Assembly (NCBI RefSeq): GCF_014673215.1
Contig: NZ_JACWMS010000005.1
Span: forward strand, 341,032-405,031
Length of the DNA: 64,000 nt
Source of the DNA: Gordonia hankookensis
GTDB lineage: Bacteria > Actinomycetota > Actinomycetes > Mycobacteriales > Mycobacteriaceae
Reading direction: 5' to 3'
Under the pieces are notes generated by a model, which saw nothing but the letters and a program-made list of their open reading frames with translations, did no database searches and was not told where the DNA came from. Positions 17,471 through 25,837 of this stretch are shown piece by piece. How positions within the stretch are numbered: position 1 is the first letter of the stretch; every line of letters starts with the position of its first letter. The translations under genes and the position numbers were made by a program.

Positions 17471-17768
17471 TCTCGATCGACACGACCGGCGTTGTGATCC
17501 GCCAGGTGCGCACGTCCGGATCGTCGGCTGCCCGAACCCAGAATTGGGCGGATTCACCGACCCGGCAGGACTTGACGCCCAGGAGTGGGATGTCCTCGGA
17601 ATCACGACGCAGCCGGCTGACGGCCCACTCGTCACTCTCGGTGCCACCCACCCCCGGCGCCCTGAGCAAGGTCATGTCGTCGAAGTCCAGCAGGTAGGTC
17701 GATGTGCGGGTCACCACCGTCCACACCCCGGCAGTGGTGTCGGGATCGATTTCCTGAGCGCGTGCCAC
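17460..17768 (-). CDS. Small protein of unknown function, 102 residues
   Basis: No family recognised. The frame is open upstream into mshC, but the coding part should begin at GTG 17768, because TACAGT lies six bases before it, identical in hexamer and spacing to the mshC promoter. The protein looks globular and beta-rich: TAGVWTVVTRTSTYLLDFD, then PLLGVKSCRVGESAQFWVRA and TWRITTPVVSIERIG. There is no membrane segment or signal peptide, and a single cysteine. It is downstream of mshC on the same strand with a 67-base gap and its own promoter. Confidence 0.7.
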   Translation of the reverse strand: MARAQEIDPDTTAGVWTVVTRTSTYLLDFDDMTLLRAPGVGGTESDEWAVSRLRRDSEDIPLLGVKSCRVGESAQFWVRAADDPDVRTWRITTPVVSIERIG

Positions 17769-17774
17769 GGGAGA

Positions 17775-17780
17775 ACTGTA
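17775..17780 (-). promoter_or_regulatory. -10 element of a leaderless promoter (small unknown gene)
   Basis: On the minus strand TACAGT is followed by 6 bases and GTG 17768. Confidence 0.6.
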
Positions 17781-17835
17781 CCGATCCCGATTCCGACCTT
17801 CGCGACGACGTCGGCTCGTTCTGCCCGGTCGCGGG

Positions 17836-19080
17836 TCAGGAGGACAGGGCGACGCCGAGCAACGCGTCGACAGCCTGCTCGATCTCTCCGGGGGCCGCGG
17901 CGGATCCGCCGATCCCCTCGGCCACGTCGCGGCACCACGCGTCGATCGCGGCCAGTGCCTTCGGGGTGTCGAGATCGTCGGCGAGGTGCTGGCGCACCCG
18001 CGCGATGACCGGTGCCGCATCCGGACCGGCGGGCGCCGACGTCGCGGTGCGCCACCGCTGCAGACGCTCGCGCGCCTCGTCGAGAACCGCATCGGTCCAC
18101 ATCCGATCGGCCCGATAGTGATCGGCGAGCAGGGCGATCCGGATCGCGGCCGGGTCCACACCGTCACGGCGCAGGCCCGAGACGAACACCAGATTCCCGC
18201 GACTCTTCGACATCTTCTCGCCGTCGAGGCCGACCATCCCGGTGTGGACGTAGTGCCGGGCGAAACGGCGCGAATCGGTCAGGGCCTCACCGTGGGCGGC
18301 GGAGAACTCGTGATGCGGGAAGATCAGGTCGTTCCCACCGCCCTGGATGTCGAATTCGACGCCGAGGCGGTTCAACGCGATCGCCGAGCACTCGATGTGC
18401 CAGCCCGGGCGTCCCGGCCCCTGGGGCGAGTCCCAGGACGGCTCCCCGGGGCGCGTCGCGCGCCACAACAGTGCGTCGAGGGGGTCTCGTTTGCCTGCCC
18501 GGTCGGGGTCGCCGCCCCGCTCGGCGAAGAACTTCTCCATCGTGGCGCGGTCGTAGCCGGACTCGTAGCCGAACTGTTCGGTCGCATCCGTGCGGAAGTA
18601 CACGTCGGGATACTCGGCATCGTCGACGACATAGGCCGCCCCGGACGCCAGCAGCTTGCCGACCACTTCGACGACCTCGCCGACCGATTCGATGGCGCCG
18701 ATGTAGTCGCGTGGTGGGAGCACCCGCAGCGCCGTCATGTCGTCGCGGAACAGCTGGGTCTCGCGTGCACCCAGGTCCTGCCAGTCGATGCCGTCACGTT
18801 CGGCCCGCTCGAAGAGCGGATCGTCGACGTCGGTCACGTTCTGCACGTAGTGCACGTCATGTCCGAGGTCACGCAGCACGCGGTTCACCAGGTCGAAGGT
18901 CACGTAGGTCGCGGCATGCCCCAGGTGGGTCGCGTCGTAGGGGGTGATCCCGCAGACGTACATGGTCGCGGTCTCGCCCGGACTGACCGGACGAACCTGT
19001 GCGTCGGAGGTGTCATAGAGGCGGAGTGCCGGCCCGGTGCCCGGCAGGGCCGGAAGGGCGGGGTCAGGCCATGACTGCAT
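17836..19080 (-). CDS. mshC: Mycothiol ligase MshC (cysteine:GlcN-Ins ligase)
   Basis: Joins cysteine to glucosaminyl-inositol in an ATP-dependent step of mycothiol synthesis, the main thiol of actinobacteria. It is a class I cysteinyl-tRNA-synthetase paralogue: zinc cysteine in YVCGITPYDATHLGHAATY (about 41-59, containing the HIGH-like motif) and KMSKSRGN. The 414 residues from ATG 19080 equal the length of Rv2130c and begin MQSWPDP like it; an upstream in-frame start at 19107 is less likely because TACAGT is placed for a leaderless start at 19080. Mycothiol capacity supports the actinobacterial assignment. Confidence 0.97.
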   Translation of the reverse strand: MQSWPDPALPALPGTGPALRLYDTSDAQVRPVSPGETATMYVCGITPYDATHLGHAATYVTFDLVNRVLRDLGHDVHYVQNVTDVDDPLFERAERDGIDWQDLGARETQLFRDDMTALRVLPPRDYIGAIESVGEVVEVVGKLLASGAAYVVDDAEYPDVYFRTDATEQFGYESGYDRATMEKFFAERGGDPDRAGKRDPLDALLWRATRPGEPSWDSPQGPGRPGWHIECSAIALNRLGVEFDIQGGGNDLIFPHHEFSAAHGEALTDSRRFARHYVHTGMVGLDGEKMSKSRGNLVFVSGLRRDGVDPAAIRIALLADHYRADRMWTDAVLDEARERLQRWRTATSAPAGPDAAPVIARVRQHLADDLDTPKALAAIDAWCRDVAEGIGGSAAAPGEIEQAVDALLGVALSS

Positions 19081-19086
19081 GGGTCC

Positions 19087-19092
19087 ACTGTA
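19087..19092 (-). promoter_or_regulatory. -10 element of a leaderless promoter (mshC)
   Basis: On the minus strand TACAGT is followed by 6 bases and ATG 19080. Confidence 0.65.
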
Positions 19093-19156
19093 TGGCCCGG
19101 CTCGCAACGCGCCCCGCCGGGATCGGCCGCTCCACCGCGCGAGCCCTCCCCAACGG

Positions 19157-20065
19157 TCAGAAAGGCGGCCACGGAATCGGCCGATGACCCGGTGGGAGCG
19201 GCATCGTCTCGTGCTCGACGAGCTCGCCGGCCCGTACGGCCATCGCGAGGATCTCGTCGTCGGTGATGTGCCCGGCCAGCTCTGCGGTGAGAGGGTGGTC
19301 GGCCGAGGTCAGGTGGTCGACGAGACCGGCGAGATCGGCCAGCAGATGTGCCGGGATCGGCTCACCCGCCCATCCCCACAAGACGGTCCGCAGCTTGTCA
19401 TCGGTGTGCAGGCAGATCCCGTGATCGACGCCGTACACCCCACCGTCGAGGCCTTCGAGGACATGGCCACCCTTGCGGTCGGCGTTGTTCAGCACGATGT
19501 CGAGCACAGCCATCCGCTGGAGCCGCGGGTCGTCGGCGTGCACGAGGACCACCGGCTCCCCGAGCCCGTCGAGCGCGCGCAGGATCGCCCGGTAACCGGT
19601 CGGCACGGTGTCGGCGGGACACAGGTCGACCAGATCGACCCGCGGAGCCGGGAGGTCGCCTGCCGCTCCCACCCTCGACGGCGGCTCGTCGTTGTCTGCG
19701 GTCACCACCCACCGCTGCACCATCCCCGGTCCCAGGGGCCCGTCACGATGGATGGTCGTCGGGATGACCGACCAGCCGAGGGCCTCCGACACCAGGTATG
19801 ACGACACCTCACGCCCGGCCAGCGTGCCGTCCGGGAAATCCCACAGCGGCACCTCGCCCCGGACGGGCTTGTAGACACAGCGCACCTCGGTGTCCCCGAG
19901 CACGGCGTCGCAGACCAGCGTCGCATTGCTCGCCGACGGGATGCGTCCGACGATGACCAGCTCGCCGGTGCGGAGCGCATCGACCTCGGCGACACCCCGC
20001 TCGTCTCGACGGTCGCGCGTACCCGACGTCTCGGGCCCGGGCGCGGACGGTTCTCCGACGGTCAC
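19157..20065 (-). CDS. SCO1664-family protein, kinase-like fold
   Basis: A 302-residue member of a conserved actinobacterial family sometimes mislabelled phosphatidylinositol kinase. A lysine in VRCVYKPVRGE and the loop VLNNADRKGGHVL followed by VYGVDHGICLH look like the ATP-binding lysine, catalytic loop and metal-binding aspartate of the PI3/4-kinase or HipA-like fold; activity is unproven. The GTG start lies one base after the DUF3090 stop, with CAGGA upstream, so translation is coupled. Its fixed partnership with DUF3090 and a histidine phosphatase suggests one pathway. Confidence 0.82.
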   Translation of the reverse strand: MTVGEPSAPGPETSGTRDRRDERGVAEVDALRTGELVIVGRIPSASNATLVCDAVLGDTEVRCVYKPVRGEVPLWDFPDGTLAGREVSSYLVSEALGWSVIPTTIHRDGPLGPGMVQRWVVTADNDEPPSRVGAAGDLPAPRVDLVDLCPADTVPTGYRAILRALDGLGEPVVLVHADDPRLQRMAVLDIVLNNADRKGGHVLEGLDGGVYGVDHGICLHTDDKLRTVLWGWAGEPIPAHLLADLAGLVDHLTSADHPLTAELAGHITDDEILAMAVRAGELVEHETMPLPPGHRPIPWPPF

Positions 20066-20066
20066 A

Positions 20067-20759
20067 TCAGTCCTGCGGGTTCGGACCGGGATCGGTGTCG
20101 TCGTCGGGGTCGGTCGGGTCGACGTCCAGGTAGCCGCCCTCGTCCTGGATCGTCAGGTTCCGGAACACCTCGGGATCGACGAAGTCGAGCGATTTGCTGA
20201 GTTCGGCGTCGCGCTTGTACCCGTTGGTCCGCACGCACAGGTGACCGTCGGGATCGAGTGGTTCGTGGCAGAGCGGGCAGGGCTGCCGTCCGGCCGAGAT
20301 CACGCGCGACGATCGGGCGGCGAATTCGCGGGCCGCCTCGGTGGTGAGGAACACCCGAACGGCATCAGGCCCTTCGTCGGTGTCGTCGAGGACGACGCTC
20401 TCGTCGAACTCGCCCTCGGTGATCGCGAGCAGCTCCACCACGACGGCCTCGGACTCGGCATCCCAGCCCAGACCCATCGTGCCGACACGGAATTCCGCGT
20501 CCACCGGCATCACCAGCGGGCTGAGGTCACCGACGTGGTCGCTCTCCGGTGGGATGGCCGTCCCGAATCGCCGGTGGATCTCGTCGAGCAACGCACCGAT
20601 ACGGTCGGCCAGGATGGCCACCTGCTGCTTCTCCAGCATGACGCTGACGATTCTCGTCTCGTGCACGGCCTGGAGGTAGAACGTTCGGTCGCCCGGCTGG
20701 CCGACCGTACCGGCAACGAACCGGTCCGGGGTTCGGAACACGTGTATCGCGCGAGACAT
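20067..20759 (-). CDS. DUF3090 family protein
   Basis: A 230-residue protein of unknown function found next to the SCO1664-family gene across actinobacteria (Rv2134c position). The start MSRAIHVFRTPDRFVAGTVG is the family signature, and a CPLCHEPLDPDGHLC segment near residue 180 looks like a zinc-binding knuckle. The frame runs open to 20981, but ATG 20759 has an excellent AAGGAGG immediately upstream, so the shorter form is chosen. It is the middle gene of a three-gene operon that begins with the histidine phosphatase. Confidence 0.88.
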   Translation of the reverse strand: MSRAIHVFRTPDRFVAGTVGQPGDRTFYLQAVHETRIVSVMLEKQQVAILADRIGALLDEIHRRFGTAIPPESDHVGDLSPLVMPVDAEFRVGTMGLGWDAESEAVVVELLAITEGEFDESVVLDDTDEGPDAVRVFLTTEAAREFAARSSRVISAGRQPCPLCHEPLDPDGHLCVRTNGYKRDAELSKSLDFVDPEVFRNLTIQDEGGYLDVDPTDPDDDTDPGPNPQD

Positions 20760-20784
20760 CACACCTCCTTGGCTTGTTCGTCCA

Positions 20785-21579
20785 TTATCCGCGTGCGAGG
20801 GGGGTGGCCGCAGCCTTGTCGCCACGATCGCGGCCGTCGACGCCGGAGGCGCCTCCGACGACTGCGTCCTCACCGGCGTCCGCACCTGCGGTGTCCTCGG
20901 CGGATCCGTCACTCGACGCAGGCTTGTCGCGGTGTGGTGGTGGGACCGAGAGGACCGCCGTGTTGTTGACCGTGTGTACATACGGGCGGGTGGGACCGTA
21001 TCGGATGACGCTGATCGATGCGGGTTCGACGACGATGCGCTGGAACGAATCGAGATGCATGCCCATTGCGTCCGCGATCACCGCCTTGATCACGTCGCCG
21101 TGTGAGCAGGCGACCCAGACGCCGCTGCCGTCCGCACCCCCGTGCACCCGGTCGAGGTCGCGGATCGCGGCGACGGCCCGCGCCTGGACGGCTGCGAGGC
21201 CCTCGCCACCGGGGAACACCGCGGCCGACGGATGCTGCTGCACCGTCTTCCAGAGCGGCTCCGAGAGCAATTCCTTGATGGGCCTGTTCGTCCAGTCCCC
21301 GTAGTCGACCTCCGCAAGGGCCTCCACCACGAGTTCGGGCACGTCACGATCGGCGGCGGCGTCGAGCACCGACATCAGCGGCGCCACGGTCTGCGCACAG
21401 CGATCCAACGGGGATCTCGCGACCGCGGCGATCTCGCCCATGCACACACCGAGCCGGTCGATCAGGGCAGCGGCCTGTTCTCGCCCCTTGTCGTCGAGGC
21501 AGACCCCGGGCGTCCGTCCGGCGAGCACCCCCGAGGTGTTGGCCGTGGAACGTCCGTGTCGCACCAGAATCACGGTCAT
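20785..21579 (-). CDS. Histidine phosphatase family protein, MSMEG_4193-like
   Basis: A 264-residue member of the phosphoglycerate-mutase-like superfamily. The catalytic RHG motif is at the start (LVRHGRSTAN), the acid/base glutamate lies in AEVDYGDW, and the second histidine in CSHGDVIKAV. The first 210 residues are the enzyme; the tail is low-complexity and Ala/Asp/Gly-rich. First gene of the phosphatase, DUF3090, SCO1664-like operon; TATGGT six bases before ATG gives a leaderless start. Substrate unknown. Confidence 0.88.
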   Translation of the reverse strand: MTVILVRHGRSTANTSGVLAGRTPGVCLDDKGREQAAALIDRLGVCMGEIAAVARSPLDRCAQTVAPLMSVLDAAADRDVPELVVEALAEVDYGDWTNRPIKELLSEPLWKTVQQHPSAAVFPGGEGLAAVQARAVAAIRDLDRVHGGADGSGVWVACSHGDVIKAVIADAMGMHLDSFQRIVVEPASISVIRYGPTRPYVHTVNNTAVLSVPPPHRDKPASSDGSAEDTAGADAGEDAVVGGASGVDGRDRGDKAAATPLARG

Positions 21580-21585
21580 GTCTCA

Positions 21586-21591
21586 ACCATA
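21586..21591 (-). promoter_or_regulatory. -10 element of a leaderless promoter (phosphatase operon)
   Basis: On the minus strand TATGGT is followed by 6 bases and ATG 21579. Confidence 0.65.
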
Positions 21592-21650
21592 GGCGTAGCC
21601 GCCCGCACTGATCGCGACGCGACGGTCCGCCGACGTCATGCCGGGTCGGA

Positions 21651-22493
21651 TCACGTGGCGCTGATCACGCCACCGGCGAGCAGTCCCATCACGGTGAGCC
21701 CGAGGATCACGCGGTACGCGCCGAACCAGTTCATCGAATGGGCGCTGACAAAGCGCAGCAGCCAGGCGATCGACGCATACCCGATGACGAAGGCGATGAG
21801 TGTGGCGACCAGCAGCTGCGGTCCGGATGCCTCCATCCCCTCGCCGCTGGGGTCGAACGCGTCGGGGAGACTGAACAGTCCGGATGCGGTCACCGCCGGG
21901 ATGGCGAGCAGGAACGAGAACCGAAATGCCGCTTCTCTCTCGAGCCCGAGGAACAGTCCGGCACTGGCGGTCGCCCCCGATCGCGAGACCCCGGGCACCA
22001 GGGCCAGGCACTGGGCCAGTCCCATCACGACGCCGTCGCGCAGCGTCAACTGTTCCATCGACCGTTCCTTGCGCCCATAGCGTTCGGCGAGCCAGATGAC
22101 GCCTGCGAACACGATCAACACGGTCGCGACCAGCCAGAGGTTGCGACCGGTGGTCCGGATCTGGTCCTTGAACAGGAATCCGAGCACACCGATCGGGATG
22201 GTCGCGAAGATCACATACCAACCGATGCGGTAGTCGAGGCCGCGCTCCTCCTGATTCGTCAGGCCGCGGAACCATGCCGCCACGATCCGCACGATGTCGC
22301 GTGCGAAGTAGACGAGCACGGCGGCTTCGGTCCCGAGCTGGGTGACCGCGGTGAAGGAAGCGCCGGCATCCCCTCCGAACATGATCTCGGAGGCGATCCG
22401 CAGGTGGCCCGAGGACGAGATCGGCAGGAACTCGGTGAGACCCTGCAGCGCGCCGAGCACGATCGCCTGGATCCACGTCATGGTGTCTGTCAC
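21651..22493 (-). CDS. uppP: Undecaprenyl-diphosphatase UppP/BacA
   Basis: Recycles the lipid carrier undecaprenyl diphosphate for peptidoglycan and arabinogalactan synthesis; loss or gain alters bacitracin sensitivity. The membrane protein of 280 residues has the signatures GLTEFLPISSSGHL and PGVSRSGATASAGLFLGL, the two phosphatase regions. I start at GTG 22493 (VTDTMTWIQ) with TAGCAT eight bases upstream; ATG 22481 is an alternative. Divergent from the LppL-like lipoprotein gene. Confidence 0.96.
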   Translation of the reverse strand: MTDTMTWIQAIVLGALQGLTEFLPISSSGHLRIASEIMFGGDAGASFTAVTQLGTEAAVLVYFARDIVRIVAAWFRGLTNQEERGLDYRIGWYVIFATIPIGVLGFLFKDQIRTTGRNLWLVATVLIVFAGVIWLAERYGRKERSMEQLTLRDGVVMGLAQCLALVPGVSRSGATASAGLFLGLEREAAFRFSFLLAIPAVTASGLFSLPDAFDPSGEGMEASGPQLLVATLIAFVIGYASIAWLLRFVSAHSMNWFGAYRVILGLTVMGLLAGGVISAT

Positions 22494-22501
22494 GGCGGCT
22501 G

Positions 22502-22507
22502 ATGCTA
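22502..22507 (-). promoter_or_regulatory. -10 element of a leaderless promoter (uppP)
   Basis: On the minus strand TAGCAT is followed by 8 bases and GTG 22493. Confidence 0.4.
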
Positions 22508-22633
22508 CGTGGAAACCCGATGCGGCACCGCATCGCCCACACCGGCGTTTCCCGGCATCCGCCACGGATCCGACATGTGTCGTCGCCGCGACCCCGCGCG
22601 TCCCGGATCGGTGTCGTGACGCAAGATGGTGAG

Positions 22634-23746
22634 ATGCACGCGCCGAAATCACCGCGCCCGGGACCCCTGTTCACCGCGGTGCGCAGGCCTGCGCCGATCG
22701 CCGCGGGGATCGCCGCGATCGCTGCGGTCGTGGTCGTGTCGGGCTGTGGATCCTCCGGTGACACGTCGTCGACCCCGAACGTGCCGACCGTCACACCGGC
22801 GACCGCCGAGCAGGCGCCGCCCGGCCCGGCCGCCGCGCCGGCAGGGACCGTGGTCCCGACTCCCGCGAACAGCCGTGGACTGGCGATCGACTCCGGCACC
22901 GTCGCGGTGCTCGATCCGGCCGGGACCGCCGTCCTGCGTTATGCCACCGACCGGATCTCCGACGTTCCGCAACGATCGACGACACCGCCCCTGACCCGCA
23001 TCGTCGGCGGTGGCGATGGTTCGTTCCTCGGTGTCGGACCGGAGGTCATCGTGCGCATCGCCGCCGACGGCACGGTGTCCACCACCCCGATCTCGGCCGC
23101 CGACCCGACCGCGTTGGCGCACACCGCATCCGGGCAGGTGCTGGTCGGTACCGCCGACGGGCGACTGATGGTCTTCGATCGCGACCTGAAGCCTGGTCGG
23201 GTCGTCGACAAGTTCATCCGGGTCGATGACATCACCGTGTCGCCGCCGGGCGCCGACCTCTCCGACGAACAGGTCGTCGTGCTCGATCGTGCACAGTCCT
23301 CGGTCACCCCCGTCACCATCTCCGACGGCGACCTCGGCCCCGCGCTGCGGGCGGGCAACGGGGCCACCAACTCCACCGTCGACCGGTACGGGCGTGTGCT
23401 GGTCGCCAACACACGCGACGACGAGATCATCGGATTCTTCGGATCTCCGCTGGTCATGCGATTCCGGTATCCCGTGTCCGCAGGACCGTACGCCGTAGAC
23501 TACGACGACACCCGCAACCTGATGTGGGTGTCGACGACGGCGAACAACGAGGTGGTGGCCTATGACCTGTCCGCTGGCGAACCCGTGGCGAAGCAACGAT
23601 TCCCGGCGGTCGCCCAACCGGACGACATCGCCGTCGACGACACGTCCGGCACCGTGTACGTCTTGTCCGACCGGGGTGGCCTGCAGGTCGTTCCGCCCGC
23701 CTACCGGCCGCCGGGCGTCGCGGGCGTCGGGCCGTCGGGTCGGTGA
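22634..23746 (+). CDS. LppL-like lipoprotein with beta-propeller repeats
   Basis: A 370-residue exported lipoprotein in the position of Rv2138 (LppL). After a charged start the hydrophobic segment ends in a lipobox VVSGC, so the mature cysteine is acylated and anchored. The remainder contains repeated strands such as GTVAVLDPAGTAVLRY, DRYGRVLVANTRDDEIIGF and DTSGTVYVLSDRGGL, the pattern of a six- or seven-bladed propeller. I chose ATG 22634 because CAAGAT stands six bases before it; GTG 22616 is an alternative. First gene of an operon with DUF5703 and pyrD; function unknown. Confidence 0.82.
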   Translation: MHAPKSPRPGPLFTAVRRPAPIAAGIAAIAAVVVVSGCGSSGDTSSTPNVPTVTPATAEQAPPGPAAAPAGTVVPTPANSRGLAIDSGTVAVLDPAGTAVLRYATDRISDVPQRSTTPPLTRIVGGGDGSFLGVGPEVIVRIAADGTVSTTPISAADPTALAHTASGQVLVGTADGRLMVFDRDLKPGRVVDKFIRVDDITVSPPGADLSDEQVVVLDRAQSSVTPVTISDGDLGPALRAGNGATNSTVDRYGRVLVANTRDDEIIGFFGSPLVMRFRYPVSAGPYAVDYDDTRNLMWVSTTANNEVVAYDLSAGEPVAKQRFPAVAQPDDIAVDDTSGTVYVLSDRGGLQVVPPAYRPPGVAGVGPSGR

Positions 23747-23748
23747 TC

Positions 23749-24081
23749 ATGTCCGTTAGCCAGAGCACCGGCAGCCTCTCCCCCCGCCGCGGTCGCGCGT
23801 CGTCCCGGTTCGGTTCGCGTCACCCTCGCGGTTGGGAAGTGAGCTCGGATACCCACGAGTGCGTGCTGTTGACACTGCCGCCCGACGTGACCAGGATCAC
23901 CGCATCCATGCGGCTGTCGATCGAGGCCGAGTTCGGCGGCTGGGAACTGAAGAGGGTCCGACTCTACTCCGACGGGACGCGAAAAGTGTTGCTGCGCCGC
24001 AAGAAACCGCCAGGTCCCCGCCGCGCCGATGCCGGCATCGACCATACGGGCTACCCCGACGAAGGTGCCACCGCGTGCTGA
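23749..24081 (+). CDS. DUF5703 family protein
   Basis: A small basic protein of 110 residues without signal or membrane segments. The core WEVSSDTHECVLLTLPPDVTR and EFGGWELKRVRLYSDGTRKVLL match the family found next to lppL in mycobacteria. It starts at ATG 23749, or at GTG 23743 overlapping the lipoprotein stop, and its last codons overlap the pyrD start by seven bases, so the three genes are translationally linked. Function unknown. Confidence 0.78.
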   Translation: MSVSQSTGSLSPRRGRASSRFGSRHPRGWEVSSDTHECVLLTLPPDVTRITASMRLSIEAEFGGWELKRVRLYSDGTRKVLLRRKKPPGPRRADAGIDHTGYPDEGATAC

Positions 24082-25190
24082 AGCGGATCAACGGCGTGAT
24101 CTATCCGATCCTGTTGCGGTTGATGTTCCGACTCTCCCCGGAGCGCATCCACGCGATCGCCTTCCGCGCCATCGGTCTCGTCGGTCGGGCCCCGATCCTG
24201 CGCGGGCTCGTCGCGCAGGTCCTGGCCACCCACGATCCCGTGCTACGTCAGCGCGTGTTCGGCATCGACTTCCCGGCTCCTCTCGGGCTGGCGGCCGGAT
24301 TCGACAAGAGCGCCTCGGCCGTCAACGCCTGGGGCCAGTTCGGATTCGGCTATGCGGAGATCGGGACGATCACCGGACAGGCGCAACCAGGCAACCCCAC
24401 CCCGCGACTGTTCCGCCTGCCCGCCGACCGCGCGCTCGTCAACCGGATGGGGTTCAACAACCCCGGATCCGGCGAGGCCGCCCGGCATCTCGCAGCACTG
24501 CGACCGGGTCCGGTGAGCATCCCGATCGGGGCCAACATCGGCAAGACCAAGGTCGTCCCGGTCGAGGACGCGGTCGACGACTACCGGGTCAGCGCGCGCG
24601 CACTCGGCCCGCTCGCCGACTTCGTCGTGGTCAACGTGAGCTCGCCCAACACACCGGGACTCCGGGACCTCCAGGCGGTCGACTCGTTGCGGCCGATCCT
24701 GGCGGCGGTGCAGGAGGAGGTCACCGTACCGGTCCTGGTGAAGATCGCCCCCGACCTCGCCGACACGGACATCGACGCCGTGGCCGATCTCGCCGTCGAA
24801 CTCGGGCTCGCCGGGATCGTGGCAACCAACACGACAATCGAACGCAGCGGTCTGCAGACCCCCGCAACCGACGTCGCCGCCCTCGGTGCGGGCGGCCTGT
24901 CCGGGGCCCCTCTCGCCAGCCGATCGCTGGCTGTGCTGCGCCGACTCCATGCACGGGTCGGCGGACAGGTCGCGCTCGTCAGCGTCGGCGGTATCGAGAC
25001 CGTCGACCAGGCCTGGGAGCGCATCCTCGCCGGCGCCGATCTCCTGCAGGGCTACACCGGATTCATCTACGGCGGACCGTTGTGGGTCAAGGAGATCCAC
25101 GACGGTATCGCCGAACGGGTGCGTGCCGGCGGCTTCGCGAGTCTGGCCGACGCGGTCGGCAGCGCGGTTCGTGGCCAGGACACGCGCTAG
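24075..25190 (+). CDS. pyrD: Dihydroorotate dehydrogenase (quinone), class 2
   Basis: Oxidises dihydroorotate to orotate in pyrimidine synthesis, passing electrons to quinone. The 371 residues include the N-terminal amphipathic segment (INGVIYPILLRLMFRLSPE) typical of the membrane-associated class 2, FMN-binding PLGLAAGFDKSA, NRMGFNN, and the catalytic-serine strand VNVSSPNTPGLR. Start GTG overlaps the DUF5703 stop. The final codons and the stop are built into a terminator stem-loop. Confidence 0.97.
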   Translation: MLKRINGVIYPILLRLMFRLSPERIHAIAFRAIGLVGRAPILRGLVAQVLATHDPVLRQRVFGIDFPAPLGLAAGFDKSASAVNAWGQFGFGYAEIGTITGQAQPGNPTPRLFRLPADRALVNRMGFNNPGSGEAARHLAALRPGPVSIPIGANIGKTKVVPVEDAVDDYRVSARALGPLADFVVVNVSSPNTPGLRDLQAVDSLRPILAAVQEEVTVPVLVKIAPDLADTDIDAVADLAVELGLAGIVATNTTIERSGLQTPATDVAALGAGGLSGAPLASRSLAVLRRLHARVGGQVALVSVGGIETVDQAWERILAGADLLQGYTGFIYGGPLWVKEIHDGIAERVRAGGFASLADAVGSAVRGQDTR

Positions 25191-25209
25191 TCGCGTGTCC
25201 TGGCCACGA
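25169..25209. terminator. Bidirectional terminator containing the pyrD stop codon
   Basis: Arms of 18 bases (25169-25186 and 25192-25209) pair perfectly around the loop CTAGT, which holds the pyrD stop. The left arm encodes the last residues of PyrD. It separates pyrD from the convergent PEBP gene 26 bases on. Confidence 0.85.
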
Positions 25210-25235
25210 TGCCGGCGACTCAGGATGTCGGCGAC

Positions 25236-25778
25236 TCAGATGTCCTCGGAGGCCTGTTCGTAGGTGCCGACGATGGTGGCCCGCGCGATCGCATGCGAGA
25301 ACAGGTTGAAGCCGAGGTACGCAGGGGTGGCGCCGTCGGGCAGACCGAGCGATTCGACATCGACGGCGTGCACCACCACGAAGTAGCGGTGGGGCCCGTG
25401 TCCGGGCGGCGGGGCGGCGCCGATGAACCGCTTCTGTGCCGCGTCGTTGGCGAGCGTCACCGCACCCGCGGGCAACCCACTCCCGGTGTCGTCACCGGCG
25501 CCCGCAGGCAGCGTGGTCGCCGAGACCGGGATGTCGGCGACCGCCCAATGCCAGAAACCGGACGCCGTCGGGGCGTCGGGGTCGTACACCGTGACCGCGA
25601 AACTCTTGGTCTCCGAGGGGAATCCGGACCACGTCAGTTGCGGCGACAGATCTTCGCCGCCTGCCCCCATGATCCCGCTCACCTGCTCGTTGCGCAGCGG
25701 ACCGCCGTCGGCGATGCTCTCCGACGTCAGGGTGAAGCCGGGCAGTGTCGGTAGCGGGTCGTACGGGTTGAACGACAT
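25236..25778 (-). CDS. YbhB/YbcL family phosphatidylethanolamine-binding-like protein
   Basis: A 180-residue soluble protein of the PEBP/Raf-kinase-inhibitor fold, the orthologue by position of Rv2140c. The ligand-binding signature is visible as FAVTVYDPDAPTASGFWHW and HRYFVVVHAVD. Bacterial members bind small anionic ligands, but no enzymatic role is agreed. GAAAGGTG about 8 bases upstream supports the ATG start. It follows the M20 peptidase gene on the same strand after 59 bases. Confidence 0.92.
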   Translation of the reverse strand: MSFNPYDPLPTLPGFTLTSESIADGGPLRNEQVSGIMGAGGEDLSPQLTWSGFPSETKSFAVTVYDPDAPTASGFWHWAVADIPVSATTLPAGAGDDTGSGLPAGAVTLANDAAQKRFIGAAPPPGHGPHRYFVVVHAVDVESLGLPDGATPAYLGFNLFSHAIARATIVGTYEQASEDI

Positions 25779-25837
25779 CAGAACACCTTTCTCGGGTCAG
25801 CGCGGAAGAGGTCGAACGCGCAACGGACTCCAGTACA

